Shown here: piece by piece, positions 9,436 to 17,990 of the stretch
Layout: each line of letters opens with the position of its first letter
How positions within the stretch are numbered: position 1 is the stretch's first letter
Assembly (NCBI GenBank): GCA_902826835.1
Contig: CADEGH010000006.1
Location: 165,711-229,710, forward strand
DNA: 64,000 nt
Direction: 5' to 3'
DNA from: an uncultured bacterium
Lineage (GTDB): Bacteria; Planctomycetota; GCA-002687715
Position numbers and translations under genes: made by a program
Notes under the pieces: model-generated
What the model saw: only the letters and a program-made list of their open reading frames with translations
Databases searched by the model: none
Told to the model about the DNA's origin: nothing

Positions 9436-10722
9436 ATGCGACTGCCTCTCCTCCCCCTTCTGGTTTGTTGCGCCACCGCCGCGGTGGCCCAGCCTCCGAG
9501 CGACGGCTGGATTTCTCTCTTTGACGGCCGGAGTCTCGAGGGGTGGTGTGGCCAACCCCATCACGACCCTCGGGAACTCGCGGTGGCCACGGAGGAGGCA
9601 CGGGCGACGCGACAAGCGGAATGGGACGCGGAGATGCGGAAGCACTGGCGAGTCGAAAACGGGGAAATCGTCAACCTTGGAGAGGGCCCCTTCCTCACCA
9701 CGCGGCGGTCATTCGAAGACTTTGAACTCGAGCTCGAGTACAAGACGGTCGCATTGGCCGACAGTGGCATCTACTTGCGAGGCACTCCCCAGGTCCAGAT
9801 CTGGGATACCACTGAGGCGGGAGGAAAATGGTCGCTAGGCGCGGATCGTGGCTCCGGCGGACTTTGGAACAACAAAGTCCACGAACGATTCCCGCTGGTC
9901 TTGGCCGATCGTGCGTTCGGGGAGTGGAACCGTGTGCACATCAAGCTCGTAGGGGCGCGCACGACCGTGGACCTCAACGGTCAGAGGGTCGTCGATTTCG
10001 TTCCGATGGAAAATTTCTGGTCGAAAGAACTTCCGCTCTTTCGGGCCGGTCCGATTCAGCTCCAAACCCACGGGGGCGAGATTCGCTGGCGCAATGTGCG
10101 AGTCCGACCGATTGACGCGAGTCGGGCAAACCGACTTTTGGGCGCCCATGCCGACGACGGATTTGTCTCGATCTTCAACGGAAAAGACCTGGAAGGCTGG
10201 CAAGGTTCACGCGACGGTTATCAGGTAGAGGATTCCTCGATCGCCTGTCGCGCCGGAGCCGGGGGCAATCTCTTCACGACCGAAACATATTCGGACTTTG
10301 CGGTTCGCTTCGAGTTCCAATTGCCACCCGCGGGGAACAACGGACTGGCCATTCGTTACGGAGGCAGCGGAGATCCAGCGTACGACGCATTCTGCGAATT
10401 GCAGATCCTGGATGACGGACACGAGAAGTATCGCGAGATTCAGCCCTGGCAGGCTCACGGGTCGGCCTATGGCCTATCACCCGCGGTCCGCGGCTACCTC
10501 CGACCTACCGGCGAATGGAACTTCGAAGAGGTCACCGTGCGAGGTTCGAAAGTGCGCGTGGAACTCAACGGATCGATCATTCTCGATAGCGACCTCGCGC
10601 TCGTCCAAGAACCGCTTTCCAAGAAGGCTCATCCCGGACTCAACCGGAAGGAAGGCCACTTCGGATTTGCCGGGCATGGAGACCCGGTGAGATTCCGCAA
10701 CTTGCGAATCAAGCGCCTCTGA
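9436..10722 (+). CDS. Exported protein with two DUF1080 (3-keto-disaccharide hydrolase) domains
   Basis: A 428-aa protein with a signal peptide (LLPLLVCCATAAVAQ) and two tandem DUF1080 domains. The first spans residues ~24-215 (starts WISLFDGRSLEGW) and the second ~238-428 (starts FVSIFNGKDLEGW). Both end in the typical RFRNLRIKRL / IRWRNVRVRP strand. DUF1080 proteins are concanavalin-like beta-jelly-rolls, and characterised members hydrolyse 3-keto-glucosides. It is divergent from the PVC dehydrogenase gene, which fits a shared role in oxidising then cleaving sugars at the periplasm. Its 3' end overlaps the convergent methionine-synthase fusion by 14 bases (10709-10722). Confidence 0.85.
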   Translation: MRLPLLPLLVCCATAAVAQPPSDGWISLFDGRSLEGWCGQPHHDPRELAVATEEARATRQAEWDAEMRKHWRVENGEIVNLGEGPFLTTRRSFEDFELELEYKTVALADSGIYLRGTPQVQIWDTTEAGGKWSLGADRGSGGLWNNKVHERFPLVLADRAFGEWNRVHIKLVGARTTVDLNGQRVVDFVPMENFWSKELPLFRAGPIQLQTHGGEIRWRNVRVRPIDASRANRLLGAHADDGFVSIFNGKDLEGWQGSRDGYQVEDSSIACRAGAGGNLFTTETYSDFAVRFEFQLPPAGNNGLAIRYGGSGDPAYDAFCELQILDDGHEKYREIQPWQAHGSAYGLSPAVRGYLRPTGEWNFEEVTVRGSKVRVELNGSIILDSDLALVQEPLSKKAHPGLNRKEGHFGFAGHGDPVRFRNLRIKRL

Positions 10723-12211
10723 GACGGGAGGCTACGCGGGCAAGGAGCGCGCACTTTCGTTCCGCCTCCATCAAGGTGGCCACCGGATTTGCGGCAAACG
10801 TGGCAAATCCACAGTCGGGATTGAAGAGGACGCGGTCCTTTCCGAGCACGTCCACGGCGCGCCGGGCACGACGCCAGACCTCATCTTCACTCTCCGCCGC
10901 GCTCTGTCTGGGATTGAGCAGCCCGACTCCGACTCGCATCGACTCGGGCAGTTCCGCCAGCACTTCGATCTCCCCTGCCCTCGGGGTCGAAAGCTCCAAG
11001 AACAGGGTGCCGACGGCAAGCCCCTTCAACAGCGGCAGAAGAGGGCGATAGTCCCCGCTCAAAAGGACGGACTCGTCCTTGGTCCAGTTGCCCCGACAAA
11101 CGTGGAGTCCCAGGCGCTCCTGCGGAAAACCAGCGGTGAGGTCGGCCAAGAGTCGCTCGGCGAACCGGAGTTCTACTTGCGAATCGGACTTTTCGCCCAG
11201 CGCTCCGCACATGAACGAACGCTTGCCAGTCGGAGGCGCAAAGACGACCTCCGAGAGCACGGGTTCATCGAATTGAACGATGCTCACTCCGAGAGTCAAG
11301 AGTTCTTGCGTCTCCTCGCGAAGGACGCGGAGGACGTCGACCGAGAGCTCCTCGCGTGAGGAGTAGGCGCGCTCGCGGAAGCACTCGAGCCAGAGGGTTC
11401 GAGTCAAGAGATAGGGACCAGGCAGCGCCACTTTCACCGGTTTGGTGGTAGCCATGAGGGTCGCTTCTGCCTCGGCTGCCACCAGCGGCTTGACGCGCCG
11501 GATCCGGCCGAATGCCACCGGATGGCGAACTTCGGCGGCGGGGACATCAAGGGCTCGCAATTCCCGTTCGAATTCCTCGGGATCATCCACCAGAGGCAAG
11601 AGATCGGTGAGAGGAATGAGCCGACATCCATCGAGCCGATGTCCGACAAAACTCGCGTAGCTGTCCCTACCCTGTTCGCCGTCCGCGATCACGTCCAAGC
11701 CGGCCTTCACTTGCGCCAGGACGGCCAGGCGAGTCCCGTCCAAAGCCGCCTCGCGCCACTCCTGCTCCGAACTCCGACCGCGCAGGAAATCCTCGATCGC
11801 CCGATTCATCCAATTGGGGCGGGGCCAACTCCCCACGATGCACGTTGAGAGTGGCGCAACCTCTCGGGCCGGGACCGTGGTGGCCATCGTTGTCGCAGCT
11901 GGCTGCCCCGGCTCGACGAGAACTGGCCGCGCCGAGGCAAAAGAACGTCCGCCGCTCCCCCCCTTCTCAATGAGAAAACTCAGATTGCGGCCCTGCTTGG
12001 TCCAAGAAACCAGGCGGTTTCCCGTGAGGCGACACCAGGCTGGAAGGTCATGCTCGACGGAAACCTCGCTGCTCTGCACCAGCAAGTGCTGCCCGACGTC
12101 GAGTGGATCGATGTGCTCCCGGATGAGTAGGAGTAGTCCGTTTCCGCAGTCCAAGTCCCCGCCGTGGAAACTCGTATCCGGCGCCAAGAGGTGCACATCG
12201 ACCGGGTCCAT
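10709..12211 (-). CDS. TusA-like domain fused to core methionine synthase II (MetE C-terminal type)
   Basis: A 500-aa fusion. Residues ~5-85 are a TusA-type sulfur-carrier domain: Cys22 sits at the CPxP position but reads DCGNG, followed by HDLPAWCRLTGNRLVSW as in TusA proteins. Residues ~109-500 are a core-MetE barrel without the N-terminal duplicate of full MetE. The zinc ligands are visible as His370 and Cys372 (GLHVCRGN), Glu406 and Cys467 (FNPDCGFAT). Core-MetE enzymes transfer a methyl group to a thiolate, and several known ones are folate-independent. A good ribosome-binding site (GGGAGAAGG) precedes the ATG at 12211, and the DsrE gene ends 11 bases upstream. The fusion suggests a sulfur-carrier thiol as substrate or donor (inference). 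The second in-frame Met at residue 109 could give a separate MetE. Confidence 0.8.
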   Translation of the reverse strand: MDPVDVHLLAPDTSFHGGDLDCGNGLLLLIREHIDPLDVGQHLLVQSSEVSVEHDLPAWCRLTGNRLVSWTKQGRNLSFLIEKGGSGGRSFASARPVLVEPGQPAATTMATTVPAREVAPLSTCIVGSWPRPNWMNRAIEDFLRGRSSEQEWREAALDGTRLAVLAQVKAGLDVIADGEQGRDSYASFVGHRLDGCRLIPLTDLLPLVDDPEEFERELRALDVPAAEVRHPVAFGRIRRVKPLVAAEAEATLMATTKPVKVALPGPYLLTRTLWLECFRERAYSSREELSVDVLRVLREETQELLTLGVSIVQFDEPVLSEVVFAPPTGKRSFMCGALGEKSDSQVELRFAERLLADLTAGFPQERLGLHVCRGNWTKDESVLLSGDYRPLLPLLKGLAVGTLFLELSTPRAGEIEVLAELPESMRVGVGLLNPRQSAAESEDEVWRRARRAVDVLGKDRVLFNPDCGFATFAANPVATLMEAERKCALLARVASRLRGA

Positions 12212-12222
12212 GGCCTTCTCCC

Positions 12223-12585
12223 TCAGTAACTCACGCAGGCGGCACCCAGGGAGAGGAACTCGACGAGTTTGGCGCCACCGACGATGGTTGCCCCGGCCAC
12301 CAACTTGGTTTCATCGAGCTTGCGCTTCTTGAAGCAGGGGGAACACACCCAAATCTTTCCTCCCGCCTTCACAAAATTGGCCATGAGATCGCGCAGCGGT
12401 GCGAACCCCTCTTCGTGGATGTTTTGTGCGTACCCCGCTTCCGCAAGCCGCACCGCTTCGGTGCTCAAGAACACCACGGTCTCCTGTTCCGAGGCCGCGG
12501 CGGCTCCGGCCACCACGAAGGCCACGGTGGCTCGATCAGGATCATTGCCGGCGACGGTGAGATTCACGCAGAACGACTTGGACAT
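12223..12585 (-). CDS. DsrE family protein
   Basis: A 120-aa protein of the DsrE/DsrF/TusD fold. It has an N-terminal strand followed by a helix rich in small residues (VAFVVAGAAAASEQ), a VVFLSTEAVRLA motif, and the conserved pair Cys81 and Cys84 (KIWVCSPCFKKRKL) before a C-terminal GATIVGGAKLVEFL block. Family members shuttle persulfide sulfur between TusA-like carriers. It begins three bases after the stop of the TusA-like gene and is followed 11 bases later by the TusA::MetE fusion, so the three form one translational group. The partner carriers are inferred from this arrangement. Confidence 0.85.
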   Translation of the reverse strand: MSKSFCVNLTVAGNDPDRATVAFVVAGAAAASEQETVVFLSTEAVRLAEAGYAQNIHEEGFAPLRDLMANFVKAGGKIWVCSPCFKKRKLDETKLVAGATIVGGAKLVEFLSLGAACVSY

Positions 12586-12588
12586 GGA

Positions 12589-12810
12589 TTACTCCTTCAC
12601 GCGGAACCAATAGTGCGGATGTTCGGATCGTTCGAGTCGATTGCCCGTCATGCGAGACCAAGCCGGCAGATCCTCCAAGGCCCCGGGATCGGTGGCAATC
12701 AGATGGAAGAGCGAATGCGGTGCCCGTTCCCGGAGCCGCAAACGCAGTTCCAAGACCAGCTCCCCGCATCCCATTTCCCCCGCATCCCAGTCGACCGGCT
12801 CGGCAGTCAT
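12589..12810 (-). CDS. Small TusA-like sulfur carrier protein
   Basis: A 73-aa protein. The ATG at 12810 is chosen because it lies just past the stop of the transglutaminase gene (12815); the longer frame to 12900 would run inside that gene. The sequence has the TusA layout: an acidic N-terminus, Cys15 in EMGCGELVLELR at the place of the classical CPxP motif, then DPGALEDLPAWSRMTGNRL and an aromatic final strand. As in the fusion protein downstream, the residue after the Cys is Gly rather than Pro. TusA proteins carry persulfide sulfur to acceptors; the acceptor here is presumably the adjacent DsrE or MetE fusion (inference). Confidence 0.75.
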   Translation of the reverse strand: MTAEPVDWDAGEMGCGELVLELRLRLRERAPHSLFHLIATDPGALEDLPAWSRMTGNRLERSEHPHYWFRVKE

Positions 12811-12814
12811 GCTC

Positions 12815-13918
12815 TCACTGGCGGTCGGCCAGCTCCCGGTAAGTGAGTTTGCGCGTCCAGCCCGTCTTTTCGGGGTGCACCTTGCCGTCCACCTCGACAT
12901 AGGCCTTGGCCAGCGCGTTCACCGGCCCCGCCTCGCAAGGGGGATCGAAGGCGAGGTCGCGGCCGCTGCTGAACACGACGCGGCGCTCGTCGATATTCCC
13001 GAAATAATAGTCGACGCGACGACGGTCCGGGCCGGAATAGCCATCCGCCGTGGTACGGCGCACCAGGGTCTCGTTGTCGGCATTGAGCCCGAATGTGTCG
13101 TGGTAGATGTCGGCAACCGCGACATCGTGGGGCACCCAGCCCACGCCGCCGACATAAAACTCCGGCCAGCAGTGGTAACTCGAATCCACGTCCTGCCCGT
13201 CGAGCTCCTTCTTGAGGAAGACACCGTAAATGATGCGAGTCGGAATGCTCTCGGCCCGCGCCAGCGAGGCCCAGAGACTGTGGAAGTCGGTGCAGTTGCC
13301 GGTTTTGGTAGTGAGGCAGTGTTCGGTGCTTCCGACCGGGGACGCCTTGCGATTCTTCGGGTCCTTCACCCAGTAGTCGATGTTGTCCAACTCCCAGTCG
13401 TAGAGACGACGCGCGGCCTTCACGGTGTTGCTCTCGGAGGCCACCACTTCGCGGGCAATGGTGCGAATCCGATCGTCGATCAGCACGTGCTGATTCGGGG
13501 TCGTGTACTTCGTGAGCGAGGCCCGCTCCGCCGCGGTCAATGGTCGCGCTTGGCTCGCATCAATGTTGGAAAGCACTTCCCGCCTCGCCAGCGTAAAGTG
13601 GTGGACGATCGTGAATTCCTTGGCCGAGGTTCCCGCGGTCTCAGCGTATAGCACACGATTCCCTTCGGAGTCGCGGCCGAAGCTCGTCGGGATCGGACTT
13701 TCGATGCGCTCCTCGACGATGTCCTGATAGGCATCATCCTGAGGGACCGCGAACCACACCCGAACGCGTTGTGAGCCATCGGGGACCATGACTTTGAGCT
13801 CGTGCCGAACCTCGAATCGACCCTCCTTGCCGGTTGGCAGGGTCGACTGAACGGTCTCGGGACCGGCACAGCCGAGAAGGAGAAGGCCGAACCCGACGAT
13901 GGTGATGAGATTTCGCAT
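12815..13918 (-). CDS. Transglutaminase-like lipoprotein
   Basis: A 367-aa protein beginning with a lipoprotein signal (lipobox LLGC at residues ~14-17). A beta-rich N-terminal domain is followed by a transglutaminase-like core (residues ~200-290). The catalytic triad can be seen as Cys in GNCTDFHSLW, His in SSYHCWPEFY and Asp in GWVPHDVAVAD. Bacterial members of this group act as proteases or peptide crosslinkers outside the cytoplasm. It is preceded by the porin gene (10-base gap) and followed four bases later by the TusA-like gene. A second, diverged relative lies at 60815-61876. Confidence 0.85.
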   Translation of the reverse strand: MRNLITIVGFGLLLLGCAGPETVQSTLPTGKEGRFEVRHELKVMVPDGSQRVRVWFAVPQDDAYQDIVEERIESPIPTSFGRDSEGNRVLYAETAGTSAKEFTIVHHFTLARREVLSNIDASQARPLTAAERASLTKYTTPNQHVLIDDRIRTIAREVVASESNTVKAARRLYDWELDNIDYWVKDPKNRKASPVGSTEHCLTTKTGNCTDFHSLWASLARAESIPTRIIYGVFLKKELDGQDVDSSYHCWPEFYVGGVGWVPHDVAVADIYHDTFGLNADNETLVRRTTADGYSGPDRRRVDYYFGNIDERRVVFSSGRDLAFDPPCEAGPVNALAKAYVEVDGKVHPEKTGWTRKLTYRELADRQ

Positions 13919-13927
13919 GGGTTCTCC

Positions 13928-15355
13928 TCAGAAGTCCAGTTGGGCGTAAAAGCTGAAACGGATGGTGTTGCCAAGCCCGGTGTCGACGTACTGGGTTTCC
14001 CAATAGACCGCATCGAGTCCCATCTTCAAGCCGCCACCGAAATTCGCGAGGAGGTTGGCGTACGCGCTCCAGTTACGGTCGCGCGCTCCGACCAAGAGAT
14101 CATCCGAGTCGGCGTTGTCGACCGACCCGCCGAGGGACAGGCGCCACATGTCGTCGATCTGCCACACCAATTCGACCCAGCCACCCCAGTCCTCGATTTC
14201 GTCGCCACTGACCCCGTTGATGCTTTGGAGAATGCCACCCCTGACATCGGCCAGCGCCTGTCCGATGAAGAGTTCGCCTCGGAGAGAGAAGCGGTCGAAG
14301 AGCGGAATTTCGGCGTCGAGACCCATGGCCCACGCCGTGAAGTGGTCTTCGCCTCCGAACTGCGCGTCGGTTTCCAGCCCCGCCAAGTACCCGTAGGCCC
14401 CGACCGACAGCCGCTTGCCTTCCACCCAACTCGGAGTGGACATCCCGAGACGCAATTGCCCGTGTGGGTGACCGGAGTCGTAGCCGTCGATCAGGGTCGA
14501 CGTGAAGGGTTTAACTACGCCAGTACCCGCGTCCAGATCCTGAGTATCGACCGCGCCGGTGAGGCCAAGAGCCGCCTTGACCGTAAACTCGGTCCCGGTG
14601 GGATCGCCGGTTTTGAAATGGAATTGGACCATGGGGCGTCGATCGCCGAGGTTGCCGACTCCCCACAAGAGCATTTGTCCACCAACCGCGGGCATGAGGG
14701 GAGCGATCACGTCCCAGTCTTGGCCCAGGCGGATGGAGAAGTCGCCAAAAGCGAGGTTCAGGTAGGCAAGCCGGATGCGCGGGGTGGCGCGTGAATCGGA
14801 TGAACCCGTGGGATGGTTCGAAAAGTCCGTCTCGAGTTTGCCGGTGACCTTCGCCGACCCGATCGTGCCGGCGTCGACATCAAACCCGAAGCGCGTGAGC
14901 CGGGCGTCAATCGTGAATTCGTCGTCGTTACTGTCCTCGGCCGCCGTGTCGTTCTCGGCCAGCACGAAGACCGGAAGAACCGCGTTGTTCATCCGAGCCG
15001 CGCTCCAGTTCACGTCGTTCCGAAAGAACCCGTAGAACTTGATCGGGTAGCCGGATCGGGTCAGATCCTTGAAACTCATGCCATCGCGCACGGACTCCGA
15101 GAGGGTGTTGACCTGCTCCTCGAGCGCCGACTCTTCGGCCTCCGTCGCGAGGGCCATTTGTTCGGAGCGGAGGGTTCCGACTTCGGCTTCCAAGCCACGG
15201 TTGCGGGCCTCACTGGCCTCCAGTCGGCGCAGGATCTCCGCGTTCTTAGCCTCCAGATCCAAGAGCCGTTCTTCAGCGGTGCGCTGATCCGACTGCGCCG
15301 GCACCGTGATCAACAGGCCGCATCCAAACGCGGCCACGAGCATCGACTTCCACAT
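13928..15355 (-). CDS. Outer-membrane porin with N-terminal coiled coil (DcaP-like)
   Basis: A 475-aa protein starting at 15355, where a signal peptide (residues 1-~21) begins; the upstream in-frame codons give no signal. Residues ~24-75 are a heptad-rich coiled coil (LLDLEAKNAEILRRLEASEA), probably for trimerisation. The remainder is a series of amphipathic strands with GYPIKFYGFFRNDVNW near the start and a final Phe (SFYAQLDF), the usual C-terminal signal of outer-membrane barrels. This layout is that of DcaP-like porins. It is the first gene of the minus-strand operon with the transglutaminase and sulfur-relay genes. Substrate specificity cannot be read from sequence. Confidence 0.8.
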   Translation of the reverse strand: MWKSMLVAAFGCGLLITVPAQSDQRTAEERLLDLEAKNAEILRRLEASEARNRGLEAEVGTLRSEQMALATEAEESALEEQVNTLSESVRDGMSFKDLTRSGYPIKFYGFFRNDVNWSAARMNNAVLPVFVLAENDTAAEDSNDDEFTIDARLTRFGFDVDAGTIGSAKVTGKLETDFSNHPTGSSDSRATPRIRLAYLNLAFGDFSIRLGQDWDVIAPLMPAVGGQMLLWGVGNLGDRRPMVQFHFKTGDPTGTEFTVKAALGLTGAVDTQDLDAGTGVVKPFTSTLIDGYDSGHPHGQLRLGMSTPSWVEGKRLSVGAYGYLAGLETDAQFGGEDHFTAWAMGLDAEIPLFDRFSLRGELFIGQALADVRGGILQSINGVSGDEIEDWGGWVELVWQIDDMWRLSLGGSVDNADSDDLLVGARDRNWSAYANLLANFGGGLKMGLDAVYWETQYVDTGLGNTIRFSFYAQLDF

Positions 15356-15726
15356 TCCAGCATCTCCCAAGGTCGAACTATGGACGATCGTACTTCCCTG
15401 GCGGACGACCAGGGACCACATCACGTTCGAGCTGGGGAGAGTCAGCCAGGAGCCTACGAACCGGAGGAACTCGGATGCTCAACCCCATGGAAGCGGCACA
15501 GACCTGCACCGCCAAGCCAAGCTCAGCGGAATCAGCGGCGGCAATTCATGGGCATCTCCGGCTTCGTGGGGGCCCACCGAACGGTGGGCGGGTTCGCGGG
15601 CACTGTAGGCTGAACCCTGGTCCGTGTCAAACGTGCCACCGGTGGGCGAGCCCTGAAAGCCACCGGTTACCCTGCGACTTCGCCGGAGGGGGCCGGCGCC
15701 TCGCTCCTTCGCTACTCTAAGCCCGC
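15356..15726. other. Intergenic region between divergent porin and TPR-thioredoxin genes
   Basis: A 371-base gap with no convincing gene. The most visible element is an inverted repeat GCCCACCG-AA-CGGTGGGC at 15572-15589, not followed by a T-run and so not a standard terminator. Two copies of GCCACCGGT follow about 25 bases apart (around 15638-15675). Promoters for the two divergent genes should lie here, but I could not identify convincing -35/-10 boxes. Confidence 0.5.
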
Positions 15727-17928
15727 ATGAGACTCACCTGGCTCACTGGGGCAGCCCTCGCCCTCTCACTTCTGCCCCTCCCCTTCGACAACGACCGACC
15801 CGGCCATTCCTCCCACGGCTCAGCCTTCGACACCGGCCTGCGCCAGCGGCCCTGGCACATGGAGGGCATCGGGCAAACTCACTTCCCGATCACCACAAAG
15901 TCGCCGGAAGTGCAGGAGTGGTTCGATCAAGGAAACTCGTTGCTCCACAGTTTTTGGTTCGAGGAAGCGGAGCGCTCCTTCCGATGGTGCGCGAAACTCG
16001 ACCCCGACTGTGCGATGGCCTATTGGGGGCTGGCCGCCACCGTCCTGAACTGGTTCACCGGTCCCGAGTTGAACACTCCCGAGACGAAGCGCGGCCTCGA
16101 CTTCTTGAAGGAGGCCGTGCGTCGCAAGAGCGCCGCATCGCCCCGCGAGAGGCTGTACATCGAAGCCTGGACCAAAGCCTTCACCGACAACCGACCGGAT
16201 CACGCCTTCGTGCTCGTGAAGGAACTCCAGAAGATCGTCATCGCCTATCCGGACGACGTCGAGGCCAAGGCCCTGTACGCGCTCTACAGCATCGGCGCGA
16301 ATGCGTACGCGACCGAGCTCGTCCTCCGCGAAGTCTTCGCGAAGCAACCCGACCATCCAGGTGCCCACCACTACCGGATCCATAACTGGGATGGTGTCTC
16401 CACCGAACAGGCCCTCGAAAGTTGCCGACGGTACGGAGTCATTGCTCCGGGGGTCGGTCATGCGAACCACATGCCTGGCCACAACTACAGCAAGCTCGGC
16501 ATGTGGAACGAGGCCGCCCTCGCGATGGACAGTGCAACCCGCATCGAACTGCGCTACATGACCGAACGGCTCGCTCTTCCTTTCGAGACCTGGAACTACG
16601 CTCACAACCGCAACTACTTGAGCTACCTCCAAGAGCAGCTCGGGATGGAGAAAGCGTCTCTCTCGGGAGCACGTGGCCTCATCGCCGCGCCCCGGGACAC
16701 TCTGCGCAACAAGGACGACGGGGGCGGCTCCTTCGATCAGGGAATTCAGGCGCTCATGCGCTGCCTCATCAAGTTTGAACGCTGGGAGGAGATTCTGAAG
16801 CCCGACTCCATCCCATGGCGGGACACGCCGGCCGACAAGGCCAACCGAGCCTTCGCCGAAGCCCTCGCCTACATCGGGACCGGCAAACTAGTCGACGCCC
16901 GCGGGCGGCTCGCGGATTTGCGTGCGATGCTCGCGAAAGACGCACCGCCCATACCCACGGAGCTCGATCCTTCGCTCGCGGCGGACGCCGCCGAGGGTCT
17001 TCTGTGTTTCGCCGAGGGGGACATGCTCGAAGCCACCCGCTTTCTCCTTCAAGCCGCCGCCCTCGAGCAGAAGAAGCGCGATGAAGAAAGCTATTCCAAC
17101 GATCCTCCTCCCTACCCGTGGCCCGTGCACCGCGTTCTCGGTGACGCCTACCTTGCCCACGGCGATGCCCGCCTCGCCGTCGATGCCTACACCCGGGCGC
17201 TGAATTTCGAAGCGAACGACGCGTTCACGCTCGCAGGCCTGGCCCGCGCGCAGGCCGCCTTGGGGGACCAAGCGGCGGCCGGCGACGCCGCGGGCCGCTT
17301 CCTCTCCGTGTTTGCGAACGCAGATCCCGGACTCAAGTGGTCCACGCAAGTCTCCTTGTTAGGCGTCGACCGAAAGCCCGTCGCCAAGACGGCGGCGCCA
17401 GAGCGGCCCTACCGCCCCGACCTCCCCAGTGAAATCGGCCCGCTGGAGTGGGAGCCCTACCCCGCACCGGAGCTCACCAGCAGCGATTCGGAGGGCAAGC
17501 CCGTGCGACTCTCCGACTACCGAGGCAAGAACGTCCTCCTCGTTTTCTACCTCAACGAGGCCTGTGTCCACTGCGTCGAGCAGCTCGTCGCTATCGACAA
17601 ACGCGCTTCCGACTGGACGGCCGAGAATACCGTCGTGCTCGCCGTCAGCAGCACGCCTCCCGCGAAGAACAAAGAGTCCGAAAAACTCGCCAAACTCTCG
17701 ATCCGTCTCCTCTCCGACACCAATCACCAAGACGCGCGCCGCTTCACCTCGTACGACGACTTCGAAGAGATCGAGTTGCACTCCACCATTCTGATCGACG
17801 CTCGGGGCCGCGTTCATTGGAAGCGAACGGGTGGTGACCCCTTCACCGATCTCGACTTTCTGGTGAAGGAGATCAAGCGGATCAACGCCGCCAACGCTTC
17901 GCCCACCGCACCCGCCGAGAACCGTTAA
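15727..17928 (+). CDS. TPR-repeat protein with C-terminal thioredoxin-like (AhpC/TSA) domain
   Basis: A 733-aa exported protein (signal-like hydrophobic segment in residues 5-20). Residues ~50-520 are TPR-type helical repeats of the kind seen in large PVC tetratricopeptide proteins ([20 protein letters not shown] is one unit). Residues ~575-720 form an AhpC/TSA-type thioredoxin fold: [17 protein letters not shown], then the redox pair Cys613 and Cys616 ([10 protein letters not shown]). The domain order suggests a scaffolded periplasmic thiol-disulfide or peroxide-handling protein. The Cys pair is intact, unlike the selenoprotein at 52302. Confidence 0.8.
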   Translation: MRLTWLTGAALALSLLPLPFDNDRPGHSSHGSAFDTGLRQRPWHMEGIGQTHFPITTKSPEVQEWFDQGNSLLHSFWFEEAERSFRWCAKLDPDCAMAYWGLAATVLNWFTGPELNTPETKRGLDFLKEAVRRKSAASPRERLYIEAWTKAFTDNRPDHAFVLVKELQKIVIAYPDDVEAKALYALYSIGANAYATELVLREVFAKQPDHPGAHHYRIHNWDGVSTEQALESCRRYGVIAPGVGHANHMPGHNYSKLGMWNEAALAMDSATRIELRYMTERLALPFETWNYAHNRNYLSYLQEQLGMEKASLSGARGLIAAPRDTLRNKDDGGGSFDQGIQALMRCLIKFERWEEILKPDSIPWRDTPADKANRAFAEALAYIGTGKLVDARGRLADLRAMLAKDAPPIPTELDPSLAADAAEGLLCFAEGDMLEATRFLLQAAALEQKKRDEESYSNDPPPYPWPVHRVLGDAYLAHGDARLAVDAYTRALNFEANDAFTLAGLARAQAALGDQAAAGDAAGRFLSVFANADPGLKWSTQVSLLGVDRKPVAKTAAPERPYRPDLPSEIGPLEWEPYPAPELTSSDSEGKPVRLSDYRGKNVLLVFYLNEACVHCVEQLVAIDKRASDWTAENTVVLAVSSTPPAKNKESEKLAKLSIRLLSDTNHQDARRFTSYDDFEEIELHSTILIDARGRVHWKRTGGDPFTDLDFLVKEIKRINAANASPTAPAENR

Positions 17929-17990
17929 CCCCGGTCGCCCCGCTGCCCGCGCCCCCGCTTGTGAGTGCGGGCTCCGCCTTAGAATGGCTG

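Noticed and set aside
12811-12900. Longer start for the small TusA-like gene
   Set aside because: It would overlap the transglutaminase C-terminus and adds an Arg-rich stretch unlike TusA proteins.
15572-15589. Inverted repeat GCCCACCG/CGGTGGGC as a terminator
   Set aside because: No T-run follows and it lies between divergent promoters, so it is only noted as a possible operator.
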